From HGM04593 sp964458275 (lineage in GTDB: Bacteria; Bacteroidota; Bacteroidia; Bacteroidales; Bacteroidaceae): 40,189 bases of DNA. The notes under the pieces are model-generated. The model did no database searches. It was not told the DNA's origin and worked only from the letters and a program-made list of their open reading frames with translations. The stretch is from the NCBI GenBank assembly GCA_964458275.1, contig CAYWIE010000020.1, forward strand, positions 1 to 40,189. Direction: 5' to 3'. A program made the translations under genes and the position numbers. Below are positions 1 to 7,323 of the stretch, one piece after another; position 1 is the stretch's first letter, and every line of letters starts with the position of its first letter.

Positions 1-29
1 ACAAAATAATACACTGATTAACAATGAAT

Positions 30-48
30 TAATTTATAGAACCTCCCT
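30..48 (-). repeat. Partial copy (copy C) of a dispersed repeat
   Basis: Read on the minus strand, these 19 bases match exactly the first 19 bases of the repeat at 33581-33620 (core AGGGAGGTTCTATAAATTA). The match stops there, so this is a shorter or decayed copy. The rest of 1-187 is AT-rich and I see no gene in it. Confidence 0.5.
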
Positions 49-187
49 TAATTTATTTGTGTGCTGTTAAGTGATATTGTGTTGCTGATATATCCAAATT
101 GCAAAGATAAAATTAAAAAACAAAGTTTGGTGTTTTTTACATGAAATATATTATAAAATTCTTAAAGAAATGTTTTGTTCTTCTAAG

Positions 188-237
188 TCCTTTAACAGAT
201 GATGGCGGTTTCAAAACCGCCATCATCTGTTAAAGGA
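188..237. terminator. 24-bp perfect hairpin after the TonB receptor gene
   Basis: Arms 188-211 and 214-237 are exact reverse complements separated by only CA at 212-213. The right arm ends 7 nt beyond the stop of the receptor gene at 245, so on the minus strand the transcript runs straight into it. There is no clear U-tract after it on either strand. A bidirectional terminator or 3'-end stabiliser is the likeliest role; the gene on the other side lies outside the window. Confidence 0.65.
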
Positions 238-244
238 TATTGTC

Positions 245-2731
245 CTATTCCATCTCTTCGCCGTAGCCATTGTAGTTGTCCATGTTCTCGCTCTGTTTGG
301 GCTTTTTGGTGGGACGTTTGGCTTTCATGTTTCCGAAGCTGTATGTGAGTGTGGCGCTGATGGTGCGTCCGCCGTGCCAATTCTCGGCATCGCGTCTGAA
401 GTTGGAGTCTCCGGTGATTGTGTGCCAGCGTCGTGAATCCAACAGGTCGCGTGCGCTGAGGCTCATGCTCCAATGTTCGTTGAACGATTTGCGAAGTCCC
501 AAATCCAATGAGTAGTTTGCCTTTCTGTGGCCTTGTGCAACGATACGGCGTGCGTTGTAGCGTCCCGTTACCTGCATGGTGATTGCCCACGGTAGCATGA
601 GGCTTCCTGTCATACGGGCGTTCCAAGAGAAGTTTTCATCCGACTCTCCAGTAATGGTCTGGTTGTTGATTATGTAGCTGAAGCCGTCGAGCTTATAATA
701 AAAAAGGTTGACGGTGGTGGTGAGATCGAGCTTTTTCCATAGCCGGTTCTTGCCTATGATTTCGAGACCGGCTGAGTTTGAACTTGCCACATTCTCGGAG
801 GTCGTGTAAATGACGTTGCCTACGTTGTAGCTGATACGTTCGATTACATCTTCTGTTGTACGGTAGTATCCCGAAACTGAGAGTGTGTGGTCTTTCCAGT
901 TCTTTATGTAGTTGAGTTCGTAGGCGTTGGAGTATTCAGGGGTGAGGTTGGGGTTACCGAATGATATGTTTGTGGAGTCGGTGATGTTGCTAAATGTGTT
1001 GAGCTGTCCTCCCCACGGACGGCGCAGACGGCGTGTGTAGTTGACTTGGAATTCGTGTCCGCCGTCGAGGCTGTATGTGAGGAAGAGGCTGGGGAAGAGC
1101 GAGAAGAAGTCCTTCTTAGTATATGCGGGGTTGCTGCCGTTGCTCTCTTGCTCCCAGTTGAGTGAACGTGTCTTTGTCTCCCAATATTCGCCACGCAGTC
1201 CTATCTGATAGCCGAACTTCTCTATTCTGCCCGAATATGTGCCGTAGAGAGCATGGGTGTTCTGCTTGTATATGAAGCGGTTGAACAGCAGTTCGTCTAC
1301 AATGCTGTGGGCTCTGTCGGAGTAGGTAAACACCGGGCTCTCCTCATCGGAGAAGCGTCCGCTGTAACCGGCTTCGATACGCGCATTTTCGCTGAGCTTG
1401 TTTTCGTAGTCGAGCTTTACTTCCGTCGATTTGTTGTTCATCTTGTTCTTCTGGAATTGGTAGCTGTTGCTTGCGGTGCCGGTTGAGATGTTCTCAAGTG
1501 TCTGGTCGTATGAGGTCTCGTTCTCCATATTCCAGATGTTGTGGCTGAAAGAGAGGTCTATATAGTGGTTGTCGGCGAAGCGGTGTGTGTATCCTGCTTC
1601 GATGTTGTACATCAATGGCTTGTTCTCTCCGTCTGTTATGCGGGTGCGGCGTGTGGTGGTGTCCGAGAGGGTAAGGCTTCCGTTGTGGCTTATTATGCTG
1701 TTTTCGTTATTGCCGTTGCCGAACATTCCTGTAAGGTTCAGGTAGATGTCGTCTTTGGTCGTGGGGTGCCATGTGAGTCCTGTTCTTGCGAAGAGATTGC
1801 TGTGCTTGCGTTCGCCGTCGCTGTTCTGCAGCTGGTAGCTGTCGCGGTTGAAGTATTGGGTGTATGTCTTTCCGCCGTTTTCTCTATTGTGAGAACGGTA
1901 GTTGAGGCTTGCGTATGCGTCGAGTTTGCCGCTGCTGTAGTTTATGTTGCCGCTTGCGTTGTATCCGCCCCGGCTGTCGCCGCCAGCCTGTACGCTCCCA
2001 TAGTGTCCTGCCTTACGGTTGCGCTTGAGCACGATGTTGATGATGCCGGCAGTGCCTTCGGGTGAGTGTTTTGCCGAGGGGTTTGTGATTACTTCAATCT
2101 TTTCTATGCTTTCGGCTGGCATCTGCTGCAGTATGTCGCCCTGATTGTCGGCGGTGAGTCCCGATGCCTTTCCGTTTATCCACACTGTAACGCTCTCGCT
2201 GCCGCGAAGCGACACGGCTCCTTCGTTGCTGACCTCAACAGAGGGTATGTCTGTAAGCACGTCGGTTACTGTGCCGCCGGTCGAGGCTATGCTTTGGTCG
2301 ACAGTGAATACGCGCTTGTCTATTTCGAAGCTCATCTGCGAACGCTGTTCCGATACTACAATCTCTTTCAGCAATTTCTTGTCCTGCTTGAGTGCTATTT
2401 TCCCTACATTGGTTTTGCTGCTGTTTGTCGCGAGCGTTACCTTGCGGCTGTCTGTGAGGTAACCGACGAATGAGAATTGAAGAGTATATGTGCCGGCTTT
2501 TACTCCGGTGAGTATGAATGTTCCGTTCTCCTCAGTGTTGCAGCCGTTGATGGGGGCTGTCTTTCCTTGCGGGATGAGTGCTACAGAAGCAAACTCTATC
2601 GGTTCTTTACTCTTGGCGTCGATGAGTGTTCCTTGAATGACTCCTTTGCCGTTTGCTGCATTTGTTGTCTGTGCCTCTGCAGCTATTGCTGCGAGGATGA
2701 AAAGAATGATTGACAGGTAAATCTTTTTCAT
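245..2731 (-). CDS. TonB-dependent receptor / outer-membrane beta-barrel family protein
   Basis: This 828-residue protein is an outer-membrane receptor, probably for import of an unidentified ligand powered by TonB. It starts with a signal peptide (hydrophobic stretch about residues 4-20, ending AEAQ). A CarboxypepD_reg-like beta-sandwich follows at about 28-110 (GVIQGTLIDAKSKEPIEFASV). A plug domain occupies about 120-235 (ESVTVWINGKASG, IEVITNPSAKHSPEGTAGIINIVLK). The rest is a large barrel rich in aromatic strands, ending near TLTYSFG, followed by a basic then acidic tail. This architecture fits the outer_membrane_beta-barrel_3 type of receptor rather than SusC, and no SusD partner lies next to it. 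The gene stands alone, 248 bp from the divergent efp gene. Substrate unknown. Confidence 0.88.
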   Translation of the reverse strand: MKKIYLSIILFILAAIAAEAQTTNAANGKGVIQGTLIDAKSKEPIEFASVALIPQGKTAPINGCNTEENGTFILTGVKAGTYTLQFSFVGYLTDSRKVTLATNSSKTNVGKIALKQDKKLLKEIVVSEQRSQMSFEIDKRVFTVDQSIASTGGTVTDVLTDIPSVEVSNEGAVSLRGSESVTVWINGKASGLTADNQGDILQQMPAESIEKIEVITNPSAKHSPEGTAGIINIVLKRNRKAGHYGSVQAGGDSRGGYNASGNINYSSGKLDAYASLNYRSHNRENGGKTYTQYFNRDSYQLQNSDGERKHSNLFARTGLTWHPTTKDDIYLNLTGMFGNGNNENSIISHNGSLTLSDTTTRRTRITDGENKPLMYNIEAGYTHRFADNHYIDLSFSHNIWNMENETSYDQTLENISTGTASNSYQFQKNKMNNKSTEVKLDYENKLSENARIEAGYSGRFSDEESPVFTYSDRAHSIVDELLFNRFIYKQNTHALYGTYSGRIEKFGYQIGLRGEYWETKTRSLNWEQESNGSNPAYTKKDFFSLFPSLFLTYSLDGGHEFQVNYTRRLRRPWGGQLNTFSNITDSTNISFGNPNLTPEYSNAYELNYIKNWKDHTLSVSGYYRTTEDVIERISYNVGNVIYTTSENVASSNSAGLEIIGKNRLWKKLDLTTTVNLFYYKLDGFSYIINNQTITGESDENFSWNARMTGSLMLPWAITMQVTGRYNARRIVAQGHRKANYSLDLGLRKSFNEHWSMSLSARDLLDSRRWHTITGDSNFRRDAENWHGGRTISATLTYSFGNMKAKRPTKKPKQSENMDNYNGYGEEME

Positions 2732-2758
2732 ATTTTAATAAATTCTATTTTTTCGTTC

Positions 2759-2766
2759 CAAATATA
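2759..2766 (-). promoter_or_regulatory. Probable -7 element for the TonB receptor gene
   Basis: The minus strand reads TATATTTG, an exact match to the Bacteroidetes -7 consensus TAnnTTTG, 28 nt upstream of the start codon. No good TTTG lies at the expected -33 distance, so this is a moderate call. Confidence 0.4.
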
Positions 2767-2829
2767 CTTAAGACTAACAACAGGCGTTAAGGTTTAATCT
2801 GTTTTGTGAAAAATTTTCGATTGCCAATC

Positions 2830-2853
2830 AAGAGGTATTTAAAGAGGTGTTTA
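2830..2853 (+). repeat. Two tandem 12-bp repeats upstream of efp
   Basis: AAGAGGTATTTA at 2830-2841 is followed directly by AAGAGGTGTTTA at 2842-2853 (one mismatch). It lies about 30 bp upstream of the efp -33 box. A separate 10-mer GTTTAATCTG occurs at 2792-2801 and 2849-2858. Function unknown; it could be chance in AT-rich DNA. Confidence 0.45.
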
Positions 2854-2882
2854 ATCTGCGTACTCTTATATATGATGTCGGT

Positions 2883-2914
2883 ATTGCAAAATTTCCCTTT
2901 TTATTGTATATTTG
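2883..2914 (+). promoter_or_regulatory. Bacteroidetes-type promoter of the efp operon
   Basis: ATTG (2883-2886) is followed by 20 nt and TATATTTG (2907-2914). The latter matches TAnnTTTG exactly and the spacing is right for TTTG/TAnnTTTG. Transcription would begin near 2921, giving a leader of about 60 nt before efp. Confidence 0.6.
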
Positions 2915-2979
2915 CACCGCAAAATAGTGAAGGCATAGAAACAGTATAGTAAGAATAATCCTAATAAAACAATATAATT

Positions 2980-3546
2980 ATGATTAATGCACAAGACATT
3001 AAAATCGGAACAGCAATCCGTATGGATGGCAAATTGTACTTTTGTATCGACTTCTTGCATGTAAAACCCGGCAAGGGCAACACATTCATGCGTACAAAGT
3101 TGAAAGACATTGTTGACGGCTATGTACTCGAACGCCGTTTCAATATCGGTGAGAAACTCGAAGATGTACGCGTAGAGCGTCGTCCCTACCAGTACCTCTA
3201 TCAGGAGGGTGATGACTACATCTTTATGAACAACGAGACATACGAGCAGATTCCTATCCCCGGACATCAGATCAACGGTCTTCCTTATATGAAAGAGGGC
3301 ATGACTCTTGAGGTTGTAACAGATGCTTCAACAGAGACAGTCCTTTTTGCCGATATGCCTGTTAAGGTTGTTCTCGCTATCACATATACAGAGCCCGGTC
3401 TCAAGGGCGACACAGCAACAAACACAACAAAACCCGCTACACTTGAGACAGGTGCAGAGATTCGCGTGCCCCTCTTCATTAACGAAGGCGAACTTGTTGA
3501 GGTTGACACCCGCAACGGCGACTATGTAGGTCGTGTAAAGGCATAA
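2980..3546 (+). CDS. efp: Translation elongation factor P
   Basis: EF-P binds between the P and E sites of the ribosome and relieves stalling at consecutive prolines. The 188 residues equal the usual length. Domain I (KOW-like, about 1-65) carries the tip loop HVKPGKGNTF; K32 corresponds to the lysine that many bacteria modify. Domains II and III follow, with the signature TYTEPGLKGDTATNTTKPATLETGAEIRVPLFI. No modification gene is seen nearby. It begins a plus-strand run: the next gene starts 29 nt after its stop. Confidence 0.97.
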   Translation: MINAQDIKIGTAIRMDGKLYFCIDFLHVKPGKGNTFMRTKLKDIVDGYVLERRFNIGEKLEDVRVERRPYQYLYQEGDDYIFMNNETYEQIPIPGHQINGLPYMKEGMTLEVVTDASTETVLFADMPVKVVLAITYTEPGLKGDTATNTTKPATLETGAEIRVPLFINEGELVEVDTRNGDYVGRVKA

Positions 3547-3575
3547 TTTACGGTTAAATATAAAAAACAGTAATC

Positions 3576-4571
3576 TTGTTATACTCTATTATAATACCTG
3601 TCTACAACAGAGCCAACGAGGTGAAAGAACTTCTCGACAGCTTGTGTGCGCAGACAGTAAAGCCTTTTGAATTGCTTATAATAGAGGACGGTTCAAATGA
3701 ACGATGTGATTATTTGCTTGATCACTATCGTTCATTTTTTCCTATCCACTACTATTATAAACCTAATTCGGGCAGAAGCGACACCCGCAACTATGGTCTT
3801 CAGCGTGCCGGAGGAGACTATATGCTCTTCTTCGACTCCGATGTGATATTGCCGCCCCAATATTTCGAAAAACTTGAGGCTGCGATGAAGGAAGAGTACA
3901 CAGACTGCTTCGGAGGTCCCGATGCGGCCGACAGCTCTTTCAACGATATGCAGAAGGCTGTAAACCATTCGATGACATCATTCTGGACAACAGGTGGCAT
4001 ACGTGGCGGCAAGGCAGTCATGGAAAAGTTCTGTCCGCGTACATTCAATATGGGGCTCTCTAAAGAGGTCTACCAAAAGGTGGGAGATTTCGAGGACATG
4101 ATGGGCGAAGATATAGATTTGAGCCTCAGAATCAGAGCTGCCGGCTTCAAGATAAGACTCATCAGAGAGGCATTCGTGTACCATAAGCGTCGTGTTGACC
4201 TCAGACGCTTCTTCAAACAGGTCAACAACTTCGGACAAGCCCGAATATGGCTGCACATCAAGCATCCCGGCTCGTTGAAACTTGTTCATGCTCTGCCGGC
4301 GCTGATGCTTGTGATGGGAGCACTGCTTCTTGTGGCATCCATTTTCTTCCCGGCATTGTTGCTGTTGCCCTTGCTCTATCTGTTGCTCATTTTCTTCGAC
4401 TCGTTGGCAAAGAACAAGAGTCTGAAGGTCGCAGCCCTTTCTGTGGTTACGGCAATAGTTCAGATAACAGGCTATGGTACAGGATTCATGCAGGCAGTGT
4501 GGGACAAGCTGATACTGCGCCGTCCGCTTGAAACCAAAGCAAAATTGACAAAACTTTACAACCGGGGATAG
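3576..4571 (+). CDS. Family 2 glycosyltransferase with C-terminal membrane segments
   Basis: A 331-residue GT-A fold glycosyltransferase that probably transfers a sugar from a nucleotide-sugar to a lipid or polysaccharide at the inner membrane; donor and acceptor are unknown. The N-terminal motif SIIIPVYNRANEV (4-16), the ED pair at 37-38, the DSD metal-binding motif at 87-89 and the later GEDIDLSLR motif are typical of GT2. Two or three hydrophobic segments follow from about 235 to 315. There is no ATG or GTG between the in-frame stop at 3561 and the conserved N-terminus, so TTG at 3576 is the likely start. It lies 29 nt after efp and 6 nt before radC. Confidence 0.88.
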   Translation: MLYSIIIPVYNRANEVKELLDSLCAQTVKPFELLIIEDGSNERCDYLLDHYRSFFPIHYYYKPNSGRSDTRNYGLQRAGGDYMLFFDSDVILPPQYFEKLEAAMKEEYTDCFGGPDAADSSFNDMQKAVNHSMTSFWTTGGIRGGKAVMEKFCPRTFNMGLSKEVYQKVGDFEDMMGEDIDLSLRIRAAGFKIRLIREAFVYHKRRVDLRRFFKQVNNFGQARIWLHIKHPGSLKLVHALPALMLVMGALLLVASIFFPALLLLPLLYLLLIFFDSLAKNKSLKVAALSVVTAIVQITGYGTGFMQAVWDKLILRRPLETKAKLTKLYNRG

Positions 4572-4577
4572 GCAGCA

Positions 4578-5273
4578 TTGGAACCAGACAAGAAGCTAAG
4601 CATCAAGGAGTGGCCTGAGGACGAACGTCCGCGTGAAAAGGTGCTTCGCAACGGAGTGGCATCGTTGAGCAAGTCCGAACTGCTTGCCATACTCATAGGC
4701 TCCGGCAGCGCCGATGAATCGGCAGTAGAGCTTATGAGAAAGGTTCTTGCTTCGTGCAACGACAGTATAGCAGAACTTTCGAAGTTGACGGTCGACGACC
4801 TGTGCCTTTTCAAAGGCATTGGTCCGGCAAAGGCAATAACCATCATAGCTGCCTGCGAATTGTGGAAGCGCCGCAAGTCGGACGATGGCGAAGAGGTTGT
4901 GGTAATACGTTCATCGCGTAGTGTCTACGACTATTTCTACCCCAAAATGTGCGATCTCACAACAGAGGAGTGCCATGCACTTCTGCTCAACAATGCCAAC
5001 AAGGTGATAGATTGTGTAAGAGTGGGCAGTGGAGGGTACACTGCAACTACGGTAGACATACGCTGTGTGATGCGCGAAGTTCTTCTCAAGCGTGCAACGG
5101 CTATGATACTATGCCACAACCATTCGTCGGGCAGTGTAAAACCGAGTGGCGAAGACGACAAACTTACAAGGAATATAGCATCGGCATGTTCGGTGATGAA
5201 CATCCGTTTCCTCGACCACATTATATTCACAGACGGCAATTATTACAGCTATAAAGACGAAGGACAAATATAA
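4578..5273 (+). CDS. radC: RadC family JAB/MPN+ domain protein
   Basis: A 231-residue RadC (UPF0758) protein. A helix-hairpin-helix region (about 70-95, FKGIGPAKA) precedes a JAB1/MPN+ metalloprotease-like domain with H180-N-H182 and D193 in the HxH-x10-D arrangement. The usual HNHPSG reads HNHSSG here. The cellular role of RadC is unsettled; the old link to DNA repair has been questioned. The start is TTG: the gene is in the same frame as the preceding glycosyltransferase and is separated from its TAG stop by only two codons, with no ATG before the conserved KLSIKEWPEDERPREK. Confidence 0.92.
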   Translation: MEPDKKLSIKEWPEDERPREKVLRNGVASLSKSELLAILIGSGSADESAVELMRKVLASCNDSIAELSKLTVDDLCLFKGIGPAKAITIIAACELWKRRKSDDGEEVVVIRSSRSVYDYFYPKMCDLTTEECHALLLNNANKVIDCVRVGSGGYTATTVDIRCVMREVLLKRATAMILCHNHSSGSVKPSGEDDKLTRNIASACSVMNIRFLDHIIFTDGNYYSYKDEGQI

Positions 5274-5275
5274 CC

Positions 5276-5590
5276 ATGGACGAAAAATATCAGTTGGAAC
5301 AGAAAATTGTATCAATGCTGAAGACTGTGTACGACCCGGAAATACCGATCGACATCTATGAATTGGGATTGATATACAGAATAGAGGTGAAAGAGGACAA
5401 TGCAGTTGAGATAGACATGACACTTACTGCCCCGAATTGTCCTGCTGCGGATTTTATGATGGAGGATGTAAAGCAGAAGGTGGAGTCGATACCCGAAGTT
5501 TCTAAACTCGACCTCAATCTGGTCTTTGAGCCTGAATGGTCTCAGGACCTCATGAGCGAAGAGGCAAAGCTCGAACTTGGATTCTTGTAA
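5276..5590 (+). CDS. DUF59 / MIP18-family iron-sulfur assembly protein
   Basis: A 104-residue protein made of a single DUF59 (MIP18/PaaD/SufT-like) domain. The conserved cysteine lies in TAPNCPAA, and VYDPEIPIDIYELGLIY is the usual N-terminal signature. Family members help insert or mature iron-sulfur clusters in client proteins. ATG lies 2 nt after the radC stop, so the two are almost certainly co-transcribed. No suf genes are seen in the window; the exact client is unknown. Confidence 0.9.
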   Translation: MDEKYQLEQKIVSMLKTVYDPEIPIDIYELGLIYRIEVKEDNAVEIDMTLTAPNCPAADFMMEDVKQKVESIPEVSKLDLNLVFEPEWSQDLMSEEAKLELGFL

Positions 5591-5615
5591 ATATTTATCC
5601 CCATAGTTGTACTTT

Positions 5616-6380
5616 ATGAAGAACAAGGTCTACTTCTTATCCGATGCCCATTTAGGTTCATGGGCAATAGAGCACAGCCGCACACACGAAAGACGTCTTG
5701 TGTCGTTTCTCGACAAGGTGAAGCACGACGCCGCAGCGATATATATGCTTGGCGACATGTTTGACTTCTGGTACGAATATAAATATGCTGTGCCAAAGGG
5801 GTTCACACGATTCTTGGGTAAAATATCCGAACTTACGGACAGTGGAGTAGAGGTGCATTTCTTCCCCGGCAATCACGACCTATGGTGCAAGGACTATTTC
5901 GAGAAAGAGTGTGGAATGATAGTCCACCGCGAGGCTATGCTCACCGAAATTCAGGGACGTGAGTTCTTCTTGGCTCATGGCGACGAGTTTACAGATGAAT
6001 CTCATTTTGCAGCTCTGCGCTCGATTTTTCACAGCCCATTTCTTCAGCGGATGTTCTCATTCTTCGTGCATCCGAGGTGGGCATTAAGCTTTGGTCATGC
6101 ATGGGCAAAGCACAGTATGTGCAAGCATAAACTCAATGGGGATATTCCTTTCCGTGGAGCAGAAAACGAGTCGTGCATGAAGTTCGCGCTCAAGTATCTC
6201 GAAAAGCACGATTCTGTCGATTGTTTCATCTTCGGGCACCGTCATTGCGATGCAGATGTTATGTTGACTGATTCTTCGCGCTGCATAATTCTTGGTGACT
6301 GGATTACGGAATTCACTTATGTCGTTTTTGATGGCAAGGAAATTTCAGTCAAGAAATATGTAGAGGGAGAGAAAGAGTGA
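5616..6380 (+). CDS. lpxH: UDP-2,3-diacylglucosamine diphosphatase-like metallophosphoesterase
   Basis: A 254-residue calcineurin-like phosphoesterase that fits LpxH, which cleaves UDP-2,3-diacylglucosamine to lipid X and UMP in lipid A synthesis at the inner membrane. All metal-binding blocks are present: DAH (SDAHLGSW), GDMFDFW, GNHD, LAHGDE and GHRH. The start is taken as ATG 5616 (MKNKVYFLSDAHLG); a TTG three codons upstream at 5607 is possible. It begins 25 nt after the DUF59 stop and ends the run that began with efp. LpxH and LpxH2/LpxI-like roles cannot be separated by sequence reading alone. Confidence 0.85.
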   Translation: MKNKVYFLSDAHLGSWAIEHSRTHERRLVSFLDKVKHDAAAIYMLGDMFDFWYEYKYAVPKGFTRFLGKISELTDSGVEVHFFPGNHDLWCKDYFEKECGMIVHREAMLTEIQGREFFLAHGDEFTDESHFAALRSIFHSPFLQRMFSFFVHPRWALSFGHAWAKHSMCKHKLNGDIPFRGAENESCMKFALKYLEKHDSVDCFIFGHRHCDADVMLTDSSRCIILGDWITEFTYVVFDGKEISVKKYVEGEKE

Positions 6381-6384
6381 GAAT

Positions 6385-6409
6385 CCCAAACCGGCTTTGC
6401 GGTTATGGG
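6385..6409. terminator. Weak hairpin between converging genes
   Basis: CCCAAACCG (6385-6393) pairs with CGGTTATGGG (6400-6409) with one bulged A. It is the only stem I see in the 57 bp between the lpxH-like gene and the converging lipoprotein gene. There is no clear U-tract. Confidence 0.35.
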
Positions 6410-6437
6410 GAGTACTATTGGGGCTGCCCTCCATTTC

Positions 6438-7145
6438 TTAATACAAAATAGGATCTTTAAGCGAATAGTTCAACTGTATAAGCGGAATGCGCGCTTCTCC
6501 GAATTTATCATTGCTGAATATCAGTGTATCGGTGCGTGCTTTGCCGCTGTTGTTTTCTGAAAAATTGAGCCGAATGTAGGTGATGTGCGGAGCTATGCTT
6601 GCCCATTCGCCCGATGCAAGTTCTACATTATATGTCGTCGGTTTTGTAAGAACCACTATGGTGTCCCCACGTTCTATCGACAAGAAAAGCGTTTTGTGGT
6701 TGAAGTAGAATTTCTCTCCGTCGCTGTAAAACGGTGATTCGCTTTTTATTTTCACATCTCCCGTAGCAGTGTCGATGTTTTCTACAAAAAAACGTGTAAA
6801 CATTGCGCCGTTGTCAGTCTTGCTGCCAACGATGTATCCGTATCCTTTTTGCAGAATGTCGCTTTTTGCAGCCCATGGTGCGGTTGGGATACGGGTGATG
6901 TATGACAATCCGTCTCGTTCGCCGGCTGTTGAGAAAAAGAGGTTTGTGCCATGCAAATAACCTTTCTCGTCGAGAACAGCGCTATTGGAAGTTTCGTCGA
7001 GGAAGAGGCTTTTGTTGCGCTCCAGCAATATCGTCTTTGCACCGTCCGGGTCGTCGGGAATCTCAATTCTGTTTTCCGATGTGTCATCGCTGCCACAAGC
7101 AGTTAGAAGTATAGCTGACGCAAATAGATAAATTAATCTTTTCAT
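6438..7145 (-). CDS. Uncharacterised lipoprotein
   Basis: A 235-residue secreted lipoprotein. A short signal peptide ends in the lipobox LLTAC, with Cys17 as the predicted lipidation site, followed by GSDDTSENR. The acidic residues after the Cys resemble the lipoprotein export signal for surface display in Bacteroidetes, though this is only suggestive. The rest is predicted beta-rich with no catalytic motif I recognise (GYGYIVGSKTD, PTTYNVELASGEW). It may belong to one of the Bacteroides DUF lipoprotein families such as DUF5036, but I cannot confirm that. The gene stands alone; a TATATTCG element at 7186-7193 (minus) could be its -7 box. Confidence 0.75.
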   Translation of the reverse strand: MKRLIYLFASAILLTACGSDDTSENRIEIPDDPDGAKTILLERNKSLFLDETSNSAVLDEKGYLHGTNLFFSTAGERDGLSYITRIPTAPWAAKSDILQKGYGYIVGSKTDNGAMFTRFFVENIDTATGDVKIKSESPFYSDGEKFYFNHKTLFLSIERGDTIVVLTKPTTYNVELASGEWASIAPHITYIRLNFSENNSGKARTDTLIFSNDKFGEARIPLIQLNYSLKDPILY

Positions 7146-7260
7146 AATGATTGCAATATTGTATAGTTGTTTCTTTGATTGTCTGCGAATATAATAAGAT
7201 TTTTGTTTATTCCGGCAACCCTTATGATTTTTTCACTAATCTTTGGTAAATGGAAATATA

Positions 7261-7300
7261 AAAGGAGGCTTGCGCAATGAATTTAGGCGCAGCCTCCTTT
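7261..7300 (-). terminator. Terminator of the pyrophosphatase gene
   Basis: AAAGGAGGCT-T-GCGC (7261-7275) pairs with GCGCAGCCTCCTTT (7287-7300) with one bulge. On the minus strand the stem ends in CCTCCTTTTAT, a typical U-rich end, 23 nt after the stop codon. The remainder of 7146-7260 is the AT-rich upstream region of the lipoprotein gene. Confidence 0.75.
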
Positions 7301-7323
7301 TGTATATATTTAAATGTTAAATC

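Noticed and set aside
1541..2473. Two plus-strand open frames (174 and 135 codons) opposite the receptor gene
   Set aside because: Antisense shadows with biased Val/Ala/Cys content; the receptor domains on the minus strand explain the sequence.
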